Translations under genes and position numbers: made by a program
DNA from: Neoscytalidium dimidiatum
Lineage: Eukaryota; Ascomycota; Dothideomycetes; Botryosphaeriales; Botryosphaeriaceae
Assembly (NCBI GenBank): GCA_037367355.1
Contig: CM074696.1
Location: forward strand, 558,001-622,000
Reading direction: 5' to 3'
DNA: 64,000 nt
Notes under the pieces: generated by a model
What the model was told of the DNA's origin: nothing
Database searches by the model: none
Seen by the model: the letters and a program-made list of their open reading frames with translations, nothing else
Part shown: in pieces, positions 45,932 to 57,911 of the stretch
Layout: each line of letters opens with the position of its first letter
How positions within the stretch are numbered: position 1 is the first letter of the stretch

Positions 45932-48398
45932 ATGAAGGACCTCACTCTCTCCGTGCTCTTCACATCCGCAGTTGCGGCTCTGTAAGGACCTATGTCACCC
46001 TCCAAGAGGATCTGCTTTGCTAAATGCACTATGTGGCTTGGTCGCGGTATCGTAATGGAAGAGCAACGCTTCGGCAGTTGAAGCACCCTTCTGGGCACAG
46101 GCGTAGCAATATTTCTTCTACAACTTGTGTCTGAAAGGCTGTTTCAGCTGCCATTATGGGGCGGCTCTATTGCTTTACCTTGCCGACCAGCCCGTAGCGA
46201 AACAGGACTGTTCCATATTCTCGCAGCAACCACGCCCATTTGGATAATGCATTCACCAAACGCGCATCTAATACTTCGGAGGCCACATTGGCTGACGCCT
46301 ACGACTACATTGTCGTGGGTAGCGGCCCAGGTGGTGGACCACTTGCCGCAAGGCTTGCTATAGCAGGGCATAAAGTTCTCCTGATAGACGCTGGTGACGA
46401 CCACGGGAATGCAACTCAGTATCAGGTCCCGGCATTGCAGCTCCAGTCCACCGAATACGAACCCATGCGTTGGGACTACTTTGTCAACCACTACAAGGAT
46501 GAATCTCGGCAGGAACAAGATTCCAAGATGACGTGGCGGACGCCATCTGGAGAGCTGTATGTCGGTCATGCTCCTCCATCTGGCTCCGAGCCACTGGGCA
46601 TTTGGTACCCACGCGCAGGGACGCTTGGAGGATGTTCTGCCCACAATGCTCTCATCACCGTATACCCTCATGAGGTCAGTAATACCACTGTTGGGTGTTG
46701 CGGGATGAGGCACTGACATGATCTATTTTCATCAGAGTGACTGGACCTACATTCAGACCCTGACTGGGGATGATACTTGGGCACCAGATGCGATGCGCAA
46801 GCACTTCCAACGCATGGAGCGTAACAGATACCTGCCTTCGAGTTTTGTTGGCCATGGCTACGACGGCTGGCTCGAGACTAGCTTGACGGATCTGTCTCTG
46901 GTTGTGGAAGATCCGAAGCTCCTGTCCCTCATTATTTCTGCTGGTACTGCCGCAGGCAAGGGTCTTTTGGGAAAGATCATCAATACTGTGACCGGGCTCG
47001 GAGAGGTTCTTCTCAGAGATATCAATGCCTACACCAGTGACCGTGATTCTCAGGAGGGTCTGTACCAAGTCCCGCTCGCTGTCGAAGAGCTGTCCAAGCA
47101 TCGAAACGGTCCGCGCAACTTCATCCTCGACACCGCCAACGCAGTCAACTCGGATGGAACTCGCAAGTACCACCTCGACATCAAGCTCAACACCCTGGTC
47201 ACCAAGGTCCTGTTCGACGAGTCAGGCAGCAAGCCCCGCGCCACCGGCGTGAGCTTCATTGAAGGATCCAGCCTCTACCGCGCCGACCCGCGCGCCAGCT
47301 CCACCTCCAGCACTGCTCCTCAGAAATCCATCAACGCGACCAAGGAGGTCATCGTCTCGGCCGGCTCCTTCAACACACCGCAGCTTCTCAAGCTTAGCGG
47401 CATCGGCCCGAAGGATGAGCTCGAGTCCTTCAAGATTCCCGTCCTTGTCGACTCTCCGGGCGTTGGCGCCAACCTACAGGACCGCTACGAGACTACCCTC
47501 GTCGGCGAGACGCCCACCGATTTCCAGATCACCAAGGACTGCACCTTCTTGCGTACAGCCGACGACCCATGTCTCAAGCAGTGGCAGGATCTGCCGGGTC
47601 CCTCGCTCAAGGGCACTTACGCCACCAACGGTATCGCCATCGCCATCGTCAAGAAGACCTCCTCGGCCGCAGAGGACGATGATCCTGATGTTCTGATCTC
47701 CGGCGCACCTGCTTACTTCACCGGCTACCACCCCGTGAGTCTTTCCCTCCCAGCGCCGCATGAACAAAAGAGAAGATCTGTACTAATATCGCTTTCTCGA
47801 CACAGGGCTACGCCGACCTCTCCCTCAAGGACGCGCGCCACTGGGCGTGGATCGTGCTGAAGGCGCATTCGCGCAACAATGCGGGCACGGTGACGCTGCG
47901 CTCGGCCGACCCGCAGGACATGCCGGTCATCGACTTCAACTACTTCGACACGGGCGTGACGGCCGACGGCGCCGACGAGAAGGACCTGCAGGCCGTGTAC
48001 GAGGCAATGCAGTTCTCGCGCAAGATGTTCGACGACCTGGTCCCGCTGCAGGGCGACTTCGAGGAGGTCTGGCCCGGCCCGAACGTCACGACGGAGGAGG
48101 GCATGAAGGAGTTTATCAAGAAGGAGGCGTGGGGTCATCATGCGGTGAGTAAAGTGACGTATGGTAGATTGAGAGTATTGGGGCTAATTTTCTTTTTTTA
48201 CAGTGCTGTACAGCGGCGATTGGTGCGGACGGAGACGAGAAAGCGGTGCTCGATTCGAAGTTCCGCGTTAGAGGCGTGGACGGTCTCAGGGTCGTGGATG
48301 CAAGTGTCTTCCCTCGGATTCCTGGCTTCTACATCTCTGTCCCTGTCTACATGATCAGTGAGAAGGCTGCTGAGGCTATTCTGGAGGATGCTTCTTAG
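45932..48398 (+). CDS. secreted GMC-family FAD oxidoreductase
   Basis: Exons 45932-45981, 46227-46674, 46736-47734, 47806-48144 and 48204-48398 give 676 residues, all phase-consistent. The first exon encodes a signal peptide ([17 protein letters not shown]). Its joining across a 245 nt intron is less certain than the rest. The FAD-binding motif is [20 protein letters not shown], followed by [11 protein letters not shown] signature blocks are [20 protein letters not shown] and [17 protein letters not shown]. Near the C-terminus, EAWGHHACCTAAIG carries the first catalytic His; the usual second motif (HP.xN) is replaced by [20 protein letters not shown], as in one subfamily of secreted fungal GMC enzymes. 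These enzymes oxidise alcohols or sugars with FAD. The substrate is not predictable here. Confidence 0.9.
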
Positions 48399-49489
48399 CC
48401 AGCTACTGAGGAAGGGAGGACTTGCTCTCGTAGTCGATGTATCGTATCATAATTGGAGCAGTGGCGTAAAGTATAGGGGAATAGGTGCCTTCAAATATAA
48501 TATTCACATATCCGCTGTTTTCTGTACTTCGTTACTCAGGTGCAGAATGTTGGTTGCCTTTCAGATCCTCCCAGCTTCAGCACAATATTCTGCTTGGTCT
48601 AGCATATGAATTAGTCAGCTTCGCAATAAGGAATGCCTCGCAATCACCCTGCCTGTAGTCCACAGATTTCTTGAACTTGAATTCGACGTTACAATAATTC
48701 TATAATTACATCATGCATCCGCAGTGGGGGATATCGGATTAATAGGACATAGCGCCCGAATGTGATGATTGGTGAAGACCGAAGCCACTTATCTATGTTC
48801 GCAATGGGAGGAAAGACGTTTTCATAACAGGAATGACAATAAGATTTGCAGTTCAAGGCTTATTATTATCGCGGCGGCCAAACATTCAAGCTGTAAAGCT
48901 TAAATCGTCGCACCCGGACGAAAAAAAAAAAAGAATTTAAACTGCTCTATGAGCGACTATGCCGGTTCCATGGACTGAAGGACTCAACGACTTGGGAGCA
49001 AAAATACCAAAGGATGTTTCGAGAGCAAACGAGTGTCTCATGGTCATACAGCCATTCATAAATTGCGATCAAAGCAAACAAAACGAAGCGAAAGTTAGAG
49101 GGAGAGGGAACATATCGTTCACTCTTTTAGTACCCTGAATTTCCAGCTTTTGGATCATGAGTGTCGGCGTGAACACCTATACTAATCTTCTACGGTCAGT
49201 AACCCATCTTGGACTGCCTTACAGCAATCATCATGTTCTTCTATAGAAAGTCTCCCGATACAAGCATATAGCCTAGCAATCCGAATGCGAATCCGAAATA
49301 TATCCTCTTAAGAAGCGCTTTCTCGAAGATCGGCTTTCGAGCTCTCTAGCAAAACTAAAGTTAAAGCACCGGGTATTGTAGCATTCCATACCCGATATAA
49401 AGCTGACTGCTGCGAAACAGAGGGTGTATTTCAACTCATCTTGAATGGCATTCCATTTTCCTAAGCAATATCTAGAGTACTCCAACCAG
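48399..49489. other. intergenic, no gene seen
   Basis: AT-rich DNA with short frames only, between the GMC gene and the P450 relic. Confidence 0.45.
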
Positions 49490-51334
49490 ATGGAAAAAGC
49501 CTCGATAAAATTTATTCAAAGCTGGGTCCCAGTATGTACAAGTATTGTTACCCTTGCTCTTGTCTTTCTCCTGTTTAGAGCAGACGTGTCGTTCTCCGGG
49601 CTGTCTATTGTCGGCCAGGCTGGAAAGACTTTCATTTTCGCAAGACGAAGGATATTTACACACAACATGCGGACAGAGTGTTAAAAGAAGGTTTACAAAA
49701 GGTAACTGTAAAATTCTCATCCAACGCTATTATACCGAGTCAGCTGTCAGTCATCAGGCCCATTTCAAGTCATGGCATCTGTCGGCCCAAAGATTGTTCT
49801 GCCGAATCGATATGTCCATGACATCCACAACCATCTCCATCTAAGTTTCGCGAAACAAGTCACGAAAGTAGGTATAAGGTCCTTCTACCACACCATATGC
49901 AATATTCAGGTAACAACAGGAGTTCTGTGGGCACCTGCCCGGTTTCGAAATCTTTCGGGTACTAGAAATGCCCCTCATGGTTGACACCATCCGGACGAAG
50001 CTTACGCAGTCACTGAGTAACTTCTCTTTTCCACAATACCAGCCTATTGTGGCAACTAAATGTTGGAATAGGCTACATCACGGAGGACCTTTCAAATGAA
50101 ACTACAGCTGCTCTAATAGACAGACTAGGGGAATCAAAAGGTAATGATATACCCATCGCGCCGATTCAGGAGACCAAAACATGTACGTGCAAAGTGGCGA
50201 AATGCGAACGTGTCTCGAACCTCTCTTTACCTCATCACTCGGCTTTCCACGTTCATTTTCATAGGCTCCAAGCTGTGCCGTCAGGAAGACTGGCTAGCTG
50301 TGGCGGGTAGCTACAGCCATGGCGTGATAATGGCAACTAAAAAACTGCGCAAGCGGCTGTGGTTCCTGCGTTGCATCGTCAATATCTTCCTACCAGAGAG
50401 CAGAGCGCTTCGAGGTATATAAATGAGGCTTAACGTATCATCGAGCCCATCGAGGCTAAGAGACGTGAAGAGAGGCGTCGTCTCGCCCAAGACGAAAAGG
50501 TGCCCAGGTTGCGAGACACCATTGGATAGTTCGAAGACTTTGCTAAGGGGCAGCGTAACGATTTCACCTTCCCTCAGCTGTTCCTTTAGTACGGTTACTG
50601 CCATTCACACGACAACTAATCTACTTGGAACCGCGCTTTTAGACCTGTGCACGTATCCAGAACATATCGAGCCACTACAAGCCGAGATCCGCGCCGGTAT
50701 CAAGGAGGAAGGATGGAAGAAGACAACGCTTTACAAGATGAAGCTCATGGACAGCTTCCGCAAAGAGTCGCAATGCCTCTCTCCAGCTTCATTCGTTGAG
50801 ATTATCTCCCTGACTAACAGCATCTGTCTGTGCCCTGGGGCAGTAACTCGTCCTCAGCAACGATCAACCGACAAGCCACCGAAATGGTCCAACATTCGGA
50901 TGGAACGGTCATCCCAAAGGGTGCGAATCTCATTTGCACTATAGAATGGATGAAAGATCCCGCCATTTATAGGGATCCGGAAAAGTTTGACGGGTACAGG
51001 TGTCGGACTGAAAAAGTACGACGCCGCACTGATTTTTCAGTGCTGGCTAGTGGCCTTAATATAGTCCTACAACAGGTTCCTCAAGATGAGGCAGACTCCC
51101 GGACAGGAAAATAACTGGCAGCTGGTCACGACAAGCAGCCACTCGCTCGGGTTTGGGCACGGCTCGCAAGCCTGTCCTGGGTGGTTTTTCGCAGCCAATG
51201 GAGCAAAGATTGCTTTCTCAAATTTGATTATCCATTACGATTGGAGAACTTCTGGAAGGGCAGAAGATGAGGCTGCGTCCGTGGGCGATGAACGAGTAGA
51301 CTGCCGTGGATCCATTTGCGCAGATTGAGTAGAA
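49490..51334 (+). pseudogene. full-length cytochrome P450 pseudogene
   Basis: Starts with a good membrane anchor (MEKASIKFIQSWVPVCTSIV, then TLALVFLLFRA) and LSIVGQAGK. P450 blocks follow in several frames: ASVGPKIVLPNRYV; EDLSNETTAALIDRLGESK; SKLCRQEDWLAVAGSYSHGV; RIIEPIEAKRREERRRLAQD; FEDFAKGQRNDFTFPQLFL; and ATKCWNRLHHGGP-type debris. Then come TAIHTTTNLLGTALLDL (I-helix region), WKKTTLYKMKLMDSF, DGTVIPKGANLICT, KDPAIYRDPEKFDGYR and the heme loop FGHGSQACPGWFFAANGAKI. In-frame stops stand at 50431 (TAA), 50527 (TAG where the family has Trp, IGWFEDF) and 50587, with frameshifts around several of them. The ExxR Arg is Cys (TGC, 50774) and the heme-loop Arg is Trp (TGG, 51182). It resembles P450s of the indole-diterpene/secondary-metabolite type (FGHG.HACPGRFFA), but is dead. 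Confidence 0.82.
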
Positions 51335-54300
51335 AAGGACCGGGGAAAACTTGCCGCACTGAATATATTTTTGGGCATTCAACTTGGCCCATTAGCCATT
51401 GTTTGAATGCCTCTGACAATGTCCCGTGATTTTCCTAGCACTCAGTTTGTGATTTATGCCTTGATGATTCCCAAACTCCAACTTAAATGTTGACGATCTC
51501 TATCAACATTTTTCAGGATGTCTCACCGATGGGAACCATTGTGGTCAGCTTATCTGTTTTTTTTTTTTTTTTTTTTGAGTGGTAACTAAGGGTTTTTCCT
51601 ATGTGATTTGTAAGCGGACGCGGGAATTGCAGGGAATTGACCTTCAATTACATTTCAGTTTAAATCACATTATCAGTATGCTTTTTATTGTTTGTTATTT
51701 GTTACTTCTCCAGATGCTTACGAAGTTTCAGTTTATCCATATGCAATTACGAAACAATTGACCATGGGAGAGTCAGACTGGGCTTTGCCAGTATCTGTGC
51801 TCTACTCGTAACATCTGTAGAGTTGAGGACCTGAGCGCTTTCCAGAACTAATCAGGACGCCTCAGATGCGTGACGGGTTTATTTTTTTTTTGCAAAGAAT
51901 CATCGCCAGTTCCTGAAGAGATCGTTCAGCATGTTTCCCAACGTACTGCTGGCTAACCGTAGCTGTATCTTCGGCGAAAAGCAGCACGAAACGACTATTG
52001 ACTCTTCCACAGAGATCGTGGGAGCTTTTATTTTATTTTTTTTTTTTTACTATACAGCGCTCCGTGCATCGGCAACCTCCAACTGATCCAAGACCGTTTA
52101 GCTGAGCAAGTCTGCCGCAGGGCCAGAGTGCTTTGAGCTCGAGTACCCAATTACACTTTATAAGAGCACCACCAGCTCCGGTAATGTCCCGACGTCAAAC
52201 TCAAACACTCCCAGTTTCTATATGCGAATATTCTCATCTGTGCCATAACACTTGAACGAGCCTGCGGGCCCTACCACTTTGCTTCGGGCATCCTCGCTGC
52301 GCACCTTTTCAGCACATCAGAGACTCTACCCACCAAAACAATGACGAACCTTACTGTTTTTCCGTACTCTTGCAAAGCAGTGTACACGGATATCTGTCTA
52401 CTACGCTCACTAAACCAACCTTTACCAGGCAGTCAAGAAGCTGTACCGCCACGACAACAAACAAACCGTAGTGTGTGTGATAATTCTTTGGACAGAAAAC
52501 GTGGATGTTGCTTTTCCAGCCATAACGGTAATTTCAATGAGATTGTCCTACAAAATATGGGACGCTTAAAGGATGGTGAAGAAGCTCAAGTTCGTCTGGT
52601 AATGGAAGCCTGGGGGAACAGTGAACGGTTTTACTTGTAAGTCCTTTCTTAATGCATTATTGGACTGTTTGCTTATTACGGCGGACGTAGCAAACCCACA
52701 TTGATCTCAAATAGAGAATATCTCACATCAGCTGTAGCTTTTGCAAATGCACAGGCGAGGAGAAATACTGTTCGTCGCCGTACATCTGTATGCTGCCCTC
52801 TTCTCCTGCCCCATACCCAAATTATTCTAGCACCTAACGTAGTAGCTATTTAACTGAGAGAATCTCGCCCGAACTCTGACTACCGGCAATTCATGACCTG
52901 TTATTGCGGCACGAACTCCACAGGATCAGAAGTTATCAGAAGAAGGAATCGACGGGTCACGTCTACGGCGTGAAAAGAACCCTCGTTGAGTCACGTGACT
53001 CACATGACGGCCAGAACATATGCTCTCCTACATGTATAGAAACCGCTCTCCTTAGAGAGCTTTGACCTCTGCGGTCAAATTCAACAGTGATTCAGCGTCA
53101 TTGTTGGTAACAAGGCCTTCGCCCGTAATGCTCAGTCACGTTGCCTACCGTCACTTGTTCTCACCCTCTTCTCGTACCCACTCAAGGAAACTCCGACAGA
53201 TTTCCACCCTCATTAGTGTTTTAATTCTCAGAAGTAGAAGCCCGCCGTTACAGTAGGCTCCTTCCACTAAGCTTCGGAGTCGCTTAGCTGGTCGGTTGAA
53301 CCGTAGGGTTTACCTTAAGAACAGGAGGGCAGTGATTGCTGCGAGCGTGCTGGACGACTGGCGGCGAAAGGGATCGAACCGGCCGAGCGTTTGCGAGATT
53401 GATGTTGCCGGAGGCGTCCCCACAGCAGGAGGTCGGGCTTGGCGCACAGGGGCGAGGCCGGTCGCTGCGGGTGGGTGGCGGGGAGCTCTTAGCGGGGTAG
53501 GGTGTGGCGTGTAGAGCGTGCGGCGGACATGCTGGAGGAGGGGGCGCGCTTGGTGCAGAAGGTCACTGAGGTAGGTCAGAGAAGGTGACGATGCCGGTGG
53601 AGGCGGGGGAGGTAGACTGGTGCGGTTGGGGTGGTGTGGGCCGAGGAGAGCTCGGATTCGAGGGGCGATGGGTACTGCGGTGGCTGATGACGACAGGCAC
53701 AGTGACTTAAGGATAACCAGGCGGTAAAGGACTTTTGGGGTGTTGTTGACTGCAGGGGCTTGTCTGATTAGTGTAGGGCCGGCCCGTGGCGATGGAAAGG
53801 GCCAAGGGAAGATCTACTCACTAGCGTATGGCTCGGAAATCGTGTGAGTGGTCAGAACCGGAACTTCATGCTTCCCGTAGCCCGTGTTTTCCTCTTCAGT
53901 CGTGTCCTTGCACGGAGCAGTGTGTTTTGCAGCGCCTACCGGACCAGAGTCAAGAGATACTCACAAGCCAGCCTCACCGTCACGGGCCTTCGTGTGTGAA
54001 TGATGGGTATGGTTAAGCATAGCTCTCACTCCTACATGCAGGCCCTCGCCGCTGCCAGTTAGCTGCGCATTGTAGATATCCTCGGGCGTGATAGCAGCGG
54101 TGCCTTGGGGGTTGAAGCTGTGTTGGAAATGGTCCCAGAGTGTGCTGTTTGTCATGTTTGTGGCCAGAGTTTCTGCCAATTATGTCGATGAGTATCGACA
54201 AAATTGGGGGGTTAAAATCATGCCGGTGCTGATGGTACTGCTGCGGAAGAGGATCGACGACGCAGATGTCGATCGTAGCAGTGAATGAAGTGCAAATGGC

Positions 54301-55033
54301 AGGAGGCTAGAATGCGGCCACATGGTGATAGTAGTGCCAAGCTTGAAGAAGCTTGCATTCAAAACTGGGAGGGTTGAGTAACTGTCTGATTCTTATGCTT
54401 AAGCATCGGCAAGTTCGGACGTCAGGATAGACATGTTTAAGACGGTTGGCCATAGCGACCGGGCGTATAAACCTACTGAGACCCGTTTTGGGCAATCGGA
54501 AATAGGCTGTTCAGAGTCAGGTCCGGCAAATTCGGAGGCCTGCGCCCATCCCGTTGCATTTGGGGCAAGCCAAGCGAGAGCGCGTATAGCAAGCGAACAA
54601 CTTACTTTCAACTACTTCACTACTTCTTCAGTCTCGGCTGTGTATAGCTTCGATCATATACGCGATGATCAGTAGCTATCATGTTTTTTTTTTTTTTTTT
54701 TCGCTAAACTGCGCTTGGGCTGACAGCACGGCAGCCCAGCTCAACAGCCACCACCACCTCGCTAAACGCCAGTGGCCGAGGCACCAATGAACGCCCGCCC
54801 AGCCAATCCAAGCAGCGCCCTGAAACACAGCAAAAAAAAAAAAAATCCTACCAGCAGAGAGAACTGATCACCCACAACACGAAGACGACACCGGAAGCGA
54901 GCCTCTACCCGCTTACCCAGTCGGGCAGCCGTCCCGCCACGGCCGCCACCAAATCACCGAGCTCGCTACGCGACACCTACCGCGCCCAGTTCGGCGCCCC
55001 GACGAAATACACAGCGCCGGCGCCTGGTCCGCG

Positions 55034-55072
55034 AAGAAAAAGAGAGAGAGAAAGAAAGAAAGAAAGAAAGAA
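55034..55072. repeat. AG / GAAA microsatellite
   Basis: An AAAAAGAGAGAGAG block passes into about six GAAA units. It is a simple-sequence repeat in non-coding DNA. Confidence 0.9.
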
Positions 55073-55924
55073 TCATCCGAGGAGCGGACACGACCCGGCA
55101 GCCACCGGCTCCCGAACAACGAAAAAAATCACCGCGCCAGGACACCGTCGCAAAGCGCGCGACGCCACGCCACGCCACGCCACAGCCATCCGAACCGCCC
55201 AGCTCTTCCGGCGCAAGCGGCCGTTATGTGAACGCTGACGCGATGAATTTCAGTTTGGCCGCGAACGAGCCTAGCTGGTTAGCGCGCAGCCCTACCAGGT
55301 ACTTGGTTATTTCCCCACCTATCGCATTGCGACGCCGGGGGACAGACGTGTGTTAGCGCGGGGTCGCCGGGGCGGTTTCAAAAACGCGCGGGCTAGCTCC
55401 CGCGCATGAACGGTTTGTTGCGGTCTCGAATGTCGCGCTGTTCTCGTTCTTTAATGCTGTAATTACGTGGACGCGGGCCCGTCGATAACGTTGATATCCG
55501 CTTGGCGCCCGATTGATTGATTGCGCGCGAAGAGAGAGACAGGGGGGGACAGCGCAACCCGTGGTGGCCTCACCCGCGCGTGGCGGGGATGTCAGTAAGG
55601 AGGGGGGAGGCAGCAGGTGATTAAGAAGCTTACGAGTCCAAGCATCTGGCGTTTCATCAATCCGCCGCAGCCTATCTCTTGGTGCGCGTGCCTGATTCAT
55701 ACACCAGATGCAGGTACTGCAATACAGTCATTATCGCAGTCAGATACACAATCACGGCGGTTCGGGAGGAATTGTTCGGGTTTGTTTTGTCAAGAAGGCA
55801 GAGCCATATATTTTGTACAGTGAAGAAAGGGTGTTTCAAGAATCTACTCGCTGAAAACAATACAAGTCTTTACAGGAAGTGTCGAGCGCGCGTCCCCTCC
55901 AAATCCATCAACCTCCAAAAATCC

Positions 55925-55944
55925 GAGAGAGAGAGAGAGAGAAA
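55925..55944. repeat. GA microsatellite near LPMO 3' end
   Basis: About ten GA units lie 76 bases beyond the stop codon of the LPMO gene, in its probable 3' UTR or terminator region. Confidence 0.9.
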
Positions 55945-56019
55945 AGATCTTTACGTCCCAAAACGGCGTTCTCGTGATCCAGCAATTGGCTTGCTGGACG
56001 AAACTCATCACGGTCATAT

Positions 56020-57003
56020 TTAGCGGTGAGCGGGAGCGACCTCGCGGGCGTGGCGCTTGGTCTTCGAGCCCTTGACGAGGTTCTCGGTGAGGTAGGTGAA
56101 CCAGTCAATCAGGTCCTGGACGGTGGTGCCCTGGGGCAGAGCCTGGTCGGGAATGACACCGGCGGTGGCAGTCGGGGTGGTCGGGAGCACCTGGGTCAGG
56201 ACGCTGGAAGGGAAGGCGGCGGCGAGCTCCTCAGCGAGGCTGCCGGACGCAGCGGTAGCGGCAGGAGTGGTGGCAGGGGCGGACGAGGCGACGGCGGTGG
56301 ACAGGGTGGTAGGCTCGACGGCGGCGACGGCGACGGAAGAGGCGACCGGGGTGGTGGTGGCAGCCGGGGTGGTGGCGGCAGCGGAGCTGGAGCCAGAGCC
56401 GGAGGAAGAGCCAGAGCCAGAGCCGGAGCCGCCGACGGTGAAATCGACGCAGGACTCGTAGGTCTGGTCGATCGACTCGGCGTACCAGTACCACTGGATG
56501 ACGCAGTCGCCGGCGGTGGAGCACTGGCTGCCGAGGTCGCTGGGGATGGTGATGTCGAAGGAGGTCTCGTCGGCCTTGACGCCGGTGGCGGTCGAGGCGT
56601 ACGAGTCCCAGCTCTTCAGGGCAGAGCCGATGACGCTGTTGGAGGCAGTGTCGACGATGGAGACGTTGGCGACACCGGTGTGGGGGGCGCGGATGTCGAC
56701 CTTGAAGGGGACGGTCTGGCCGGCGGTGTAGGTCTGGACGTTCGCCTTGTTGTCGTCGAACTTGTAGCCCTTGCAGAGCCAGATATCGCACTCGGCGGCC
56801 TTGTAGTCGCTCTGGGAGCTTGCGACCTGGAGCTCGCCCTGGATGTTGCCGTAGTTGTCGGAGGCCTGGTTGTTGTAGACCTGCTGACCGCAAGCGGCGG
56901 CCATGGCAGTGCCGGGCATACGGGGCTTGGGCTCAGTGACGAAGCCGTGGCCGTAGACGGCGCTGGCCAGGATGGGGAGGGCGGCAATGTACTTGGCAGA
57001 CAT
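56020..57003 (-). CDS. secreted LPMO-like protein (chitin-binding type-4 domain)
   Basis: Single exon, 327 residues. Signal peptide MSAKYIAALPILASAVYG is cleaved directly before His19, so the mature protein begins HGFVTEPKPR; an N-terminal His is the copper ligand that defines lytic polysaccharide monooxygenases. The second copper-brace His is H108 in VDIRAPHTG. Other conserved stretches are AACGQQVYNNQASDNYGNIQ, WLCKGYKFDDNKANVQTY and GDCVIQWYWYAESIDQTYES, ending CVDF. After about residue 195 a Gly/Ser and Ala/Thr-rich linker follows, then a short hydrophobic block (GSLAEELAAAFPSSVL) and a basic tail (GSKTKRHAREVAPAHR). No classical carbohydrate-binding module is seen. Such enzymes oxidatively cleave chitin, cellulose or similar glycans. 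The CAZy family is not assigned by eye. Confidence 0.85.
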   Translation of the reverse strand: MSAKYIAALPILASAVYGHGFVTEPKPRMPGTAMAAACGQQVYNNQASDNYGNIQGELQVASSQSDYKAAECDIWLCKGYKFDDNKANVQTYTAGQTVPFKVDIRAPHTGVANVSIVDTASNSVIGSALKSWDSYASTATGVKADETSFDITIPSDLGSQCSTAGDCVIQWYWYAESIDQTYESCVDFTVGGSGSGSGSSSGSGSSSAAATTPAATTTPVASSVAVAAVEPTTLSTAVASSAPATTPAATAASGSLAEELAAAFPSSVLTQVLPTTPTATAGVIPDQALPQGTTVQDLIDWFTYLTENLVKGSKTKRHAREVAPAHR

Positions 57004-57911
57004 TTTGACTCGTGTTTGGTGTTGAGAGAGAGAGAGAGAAGCGAGGGTGGACTGGAATTCAGCGAGAAGAGACTGTGGATGTCCTGGTACCTGTACCGGA
57101 AGAACGAATGAAGGAGTTGGAAAAGAATGTGATGGTCACAGACCGGGAAGAGAGAGCAAGTCGAAGCAAAGGATGGCTAGCCTTGGTGGTGAGAGAAGGA
57201 CGAGGAGACGGGCGACGGGCTACTACAAATATACCTACCGGGCAGCGGTGGCCAGCACACCCCGGGGCGATCACGCAGCAGGAAACGGATGTCAGTGTTT
57301 CGCAGACTGCCGTAACGAGCGGGCTGGAGCAGCAGCAGCTGGCGAACGGGCTGCGGGCGATCCGGGCGCTTGGCCTCGTTTTCCTCGGCTGGTGTTTTCA
57401 AACAGCTATGCCGCGCCCCTGGCCCCATCGTGCCCATCTCCGTGCGCACCTCGCCTGTCGCAACTGCGCCCCTTGGCCGCTAAGCTCCCCCAACGTGGTC
57501 GCGCAGCCGAGCGCCGTCTCAGGTTGACTATGACTTCTGGGGACCGCGAGCGCGCGCGCCTGCGCCGGCGCCACATGTGCCGAGCGCAGAGCCGCCTGGC
57601 CGCCGGGTCGCGGGCGATGCTGCACGGTCTATGACGTCCACGCGCGCTGCTGTACTATGTAGTGGTGCATGGGTGCCTGGATGCATGGATGCGGCGGGCT
57701 GAGGTGATGAGAGGGGCTGGGGGACGGAGAGTTTCCTGGCGAGCAGATGAGGCTCAATTGTCCGCCAATCTCGCCAAGCTCACCGCGCCGCGCCCTGTGG
57801 CCCTTGCCTTGGCCCTACGCAGTACCACTACCACCACCACCACCATTGCACCGAACCGACTCCATCTGACGCGCTCCTGCAAGCCTTGAGCGAGCACCGC
57901 AATATCCGACC
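57004..57911. promoter_or_regulatory. divergent promoter LPMO / cyclin
   Basis: This 908-base spacer between divergent genes contains a GA microsatellite (57024-57040) in the LPMO leader. Just before the cyclin start it holds a CACCACCACCACCACC tract (57828-57846). GC-rich palindromic stretches (GCGCGCGC-like, 57549-57560) lie in the middle. Open frames here are biased and not called. Confidence 0.45.
57024..57040. repeat. GA microsatellite in LPMO leader
   Basis: Eight GA units lie 21 bases upstream of the LPMO start codon, read as TC repeats in the mRNA sense. Confidence 0.85.

Larger units (their letters stand above)
51335..56019. other. 4.7 kb without a supported gene
   Basis: Contains a 20-base T run (51557-51576), a poly-T cluster at 52030, an 18-base T run (54684-54701), an AG/GAAA microsatellite (55034-55072), and a GC-rich patch 53300-53800 with a biased open frame. 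A minus-strand frame near 54179-53961 (TLWDHFQHSFNPQGTAAITP) has balanced composition but no family and is only 72 codons. No exon chain could be built. Confidence 0.4.

Noticed and set aside
53296..53514. Gly/Arg-rich 72-codon frame
   Set aside because: GC-rich patch with biased composition; no splice partners or domain.
56026..57111. 361-codon plus-strand frame
   Set aside because: Gly/Asp/Val-rich shadow antisense to the LPMO gene.
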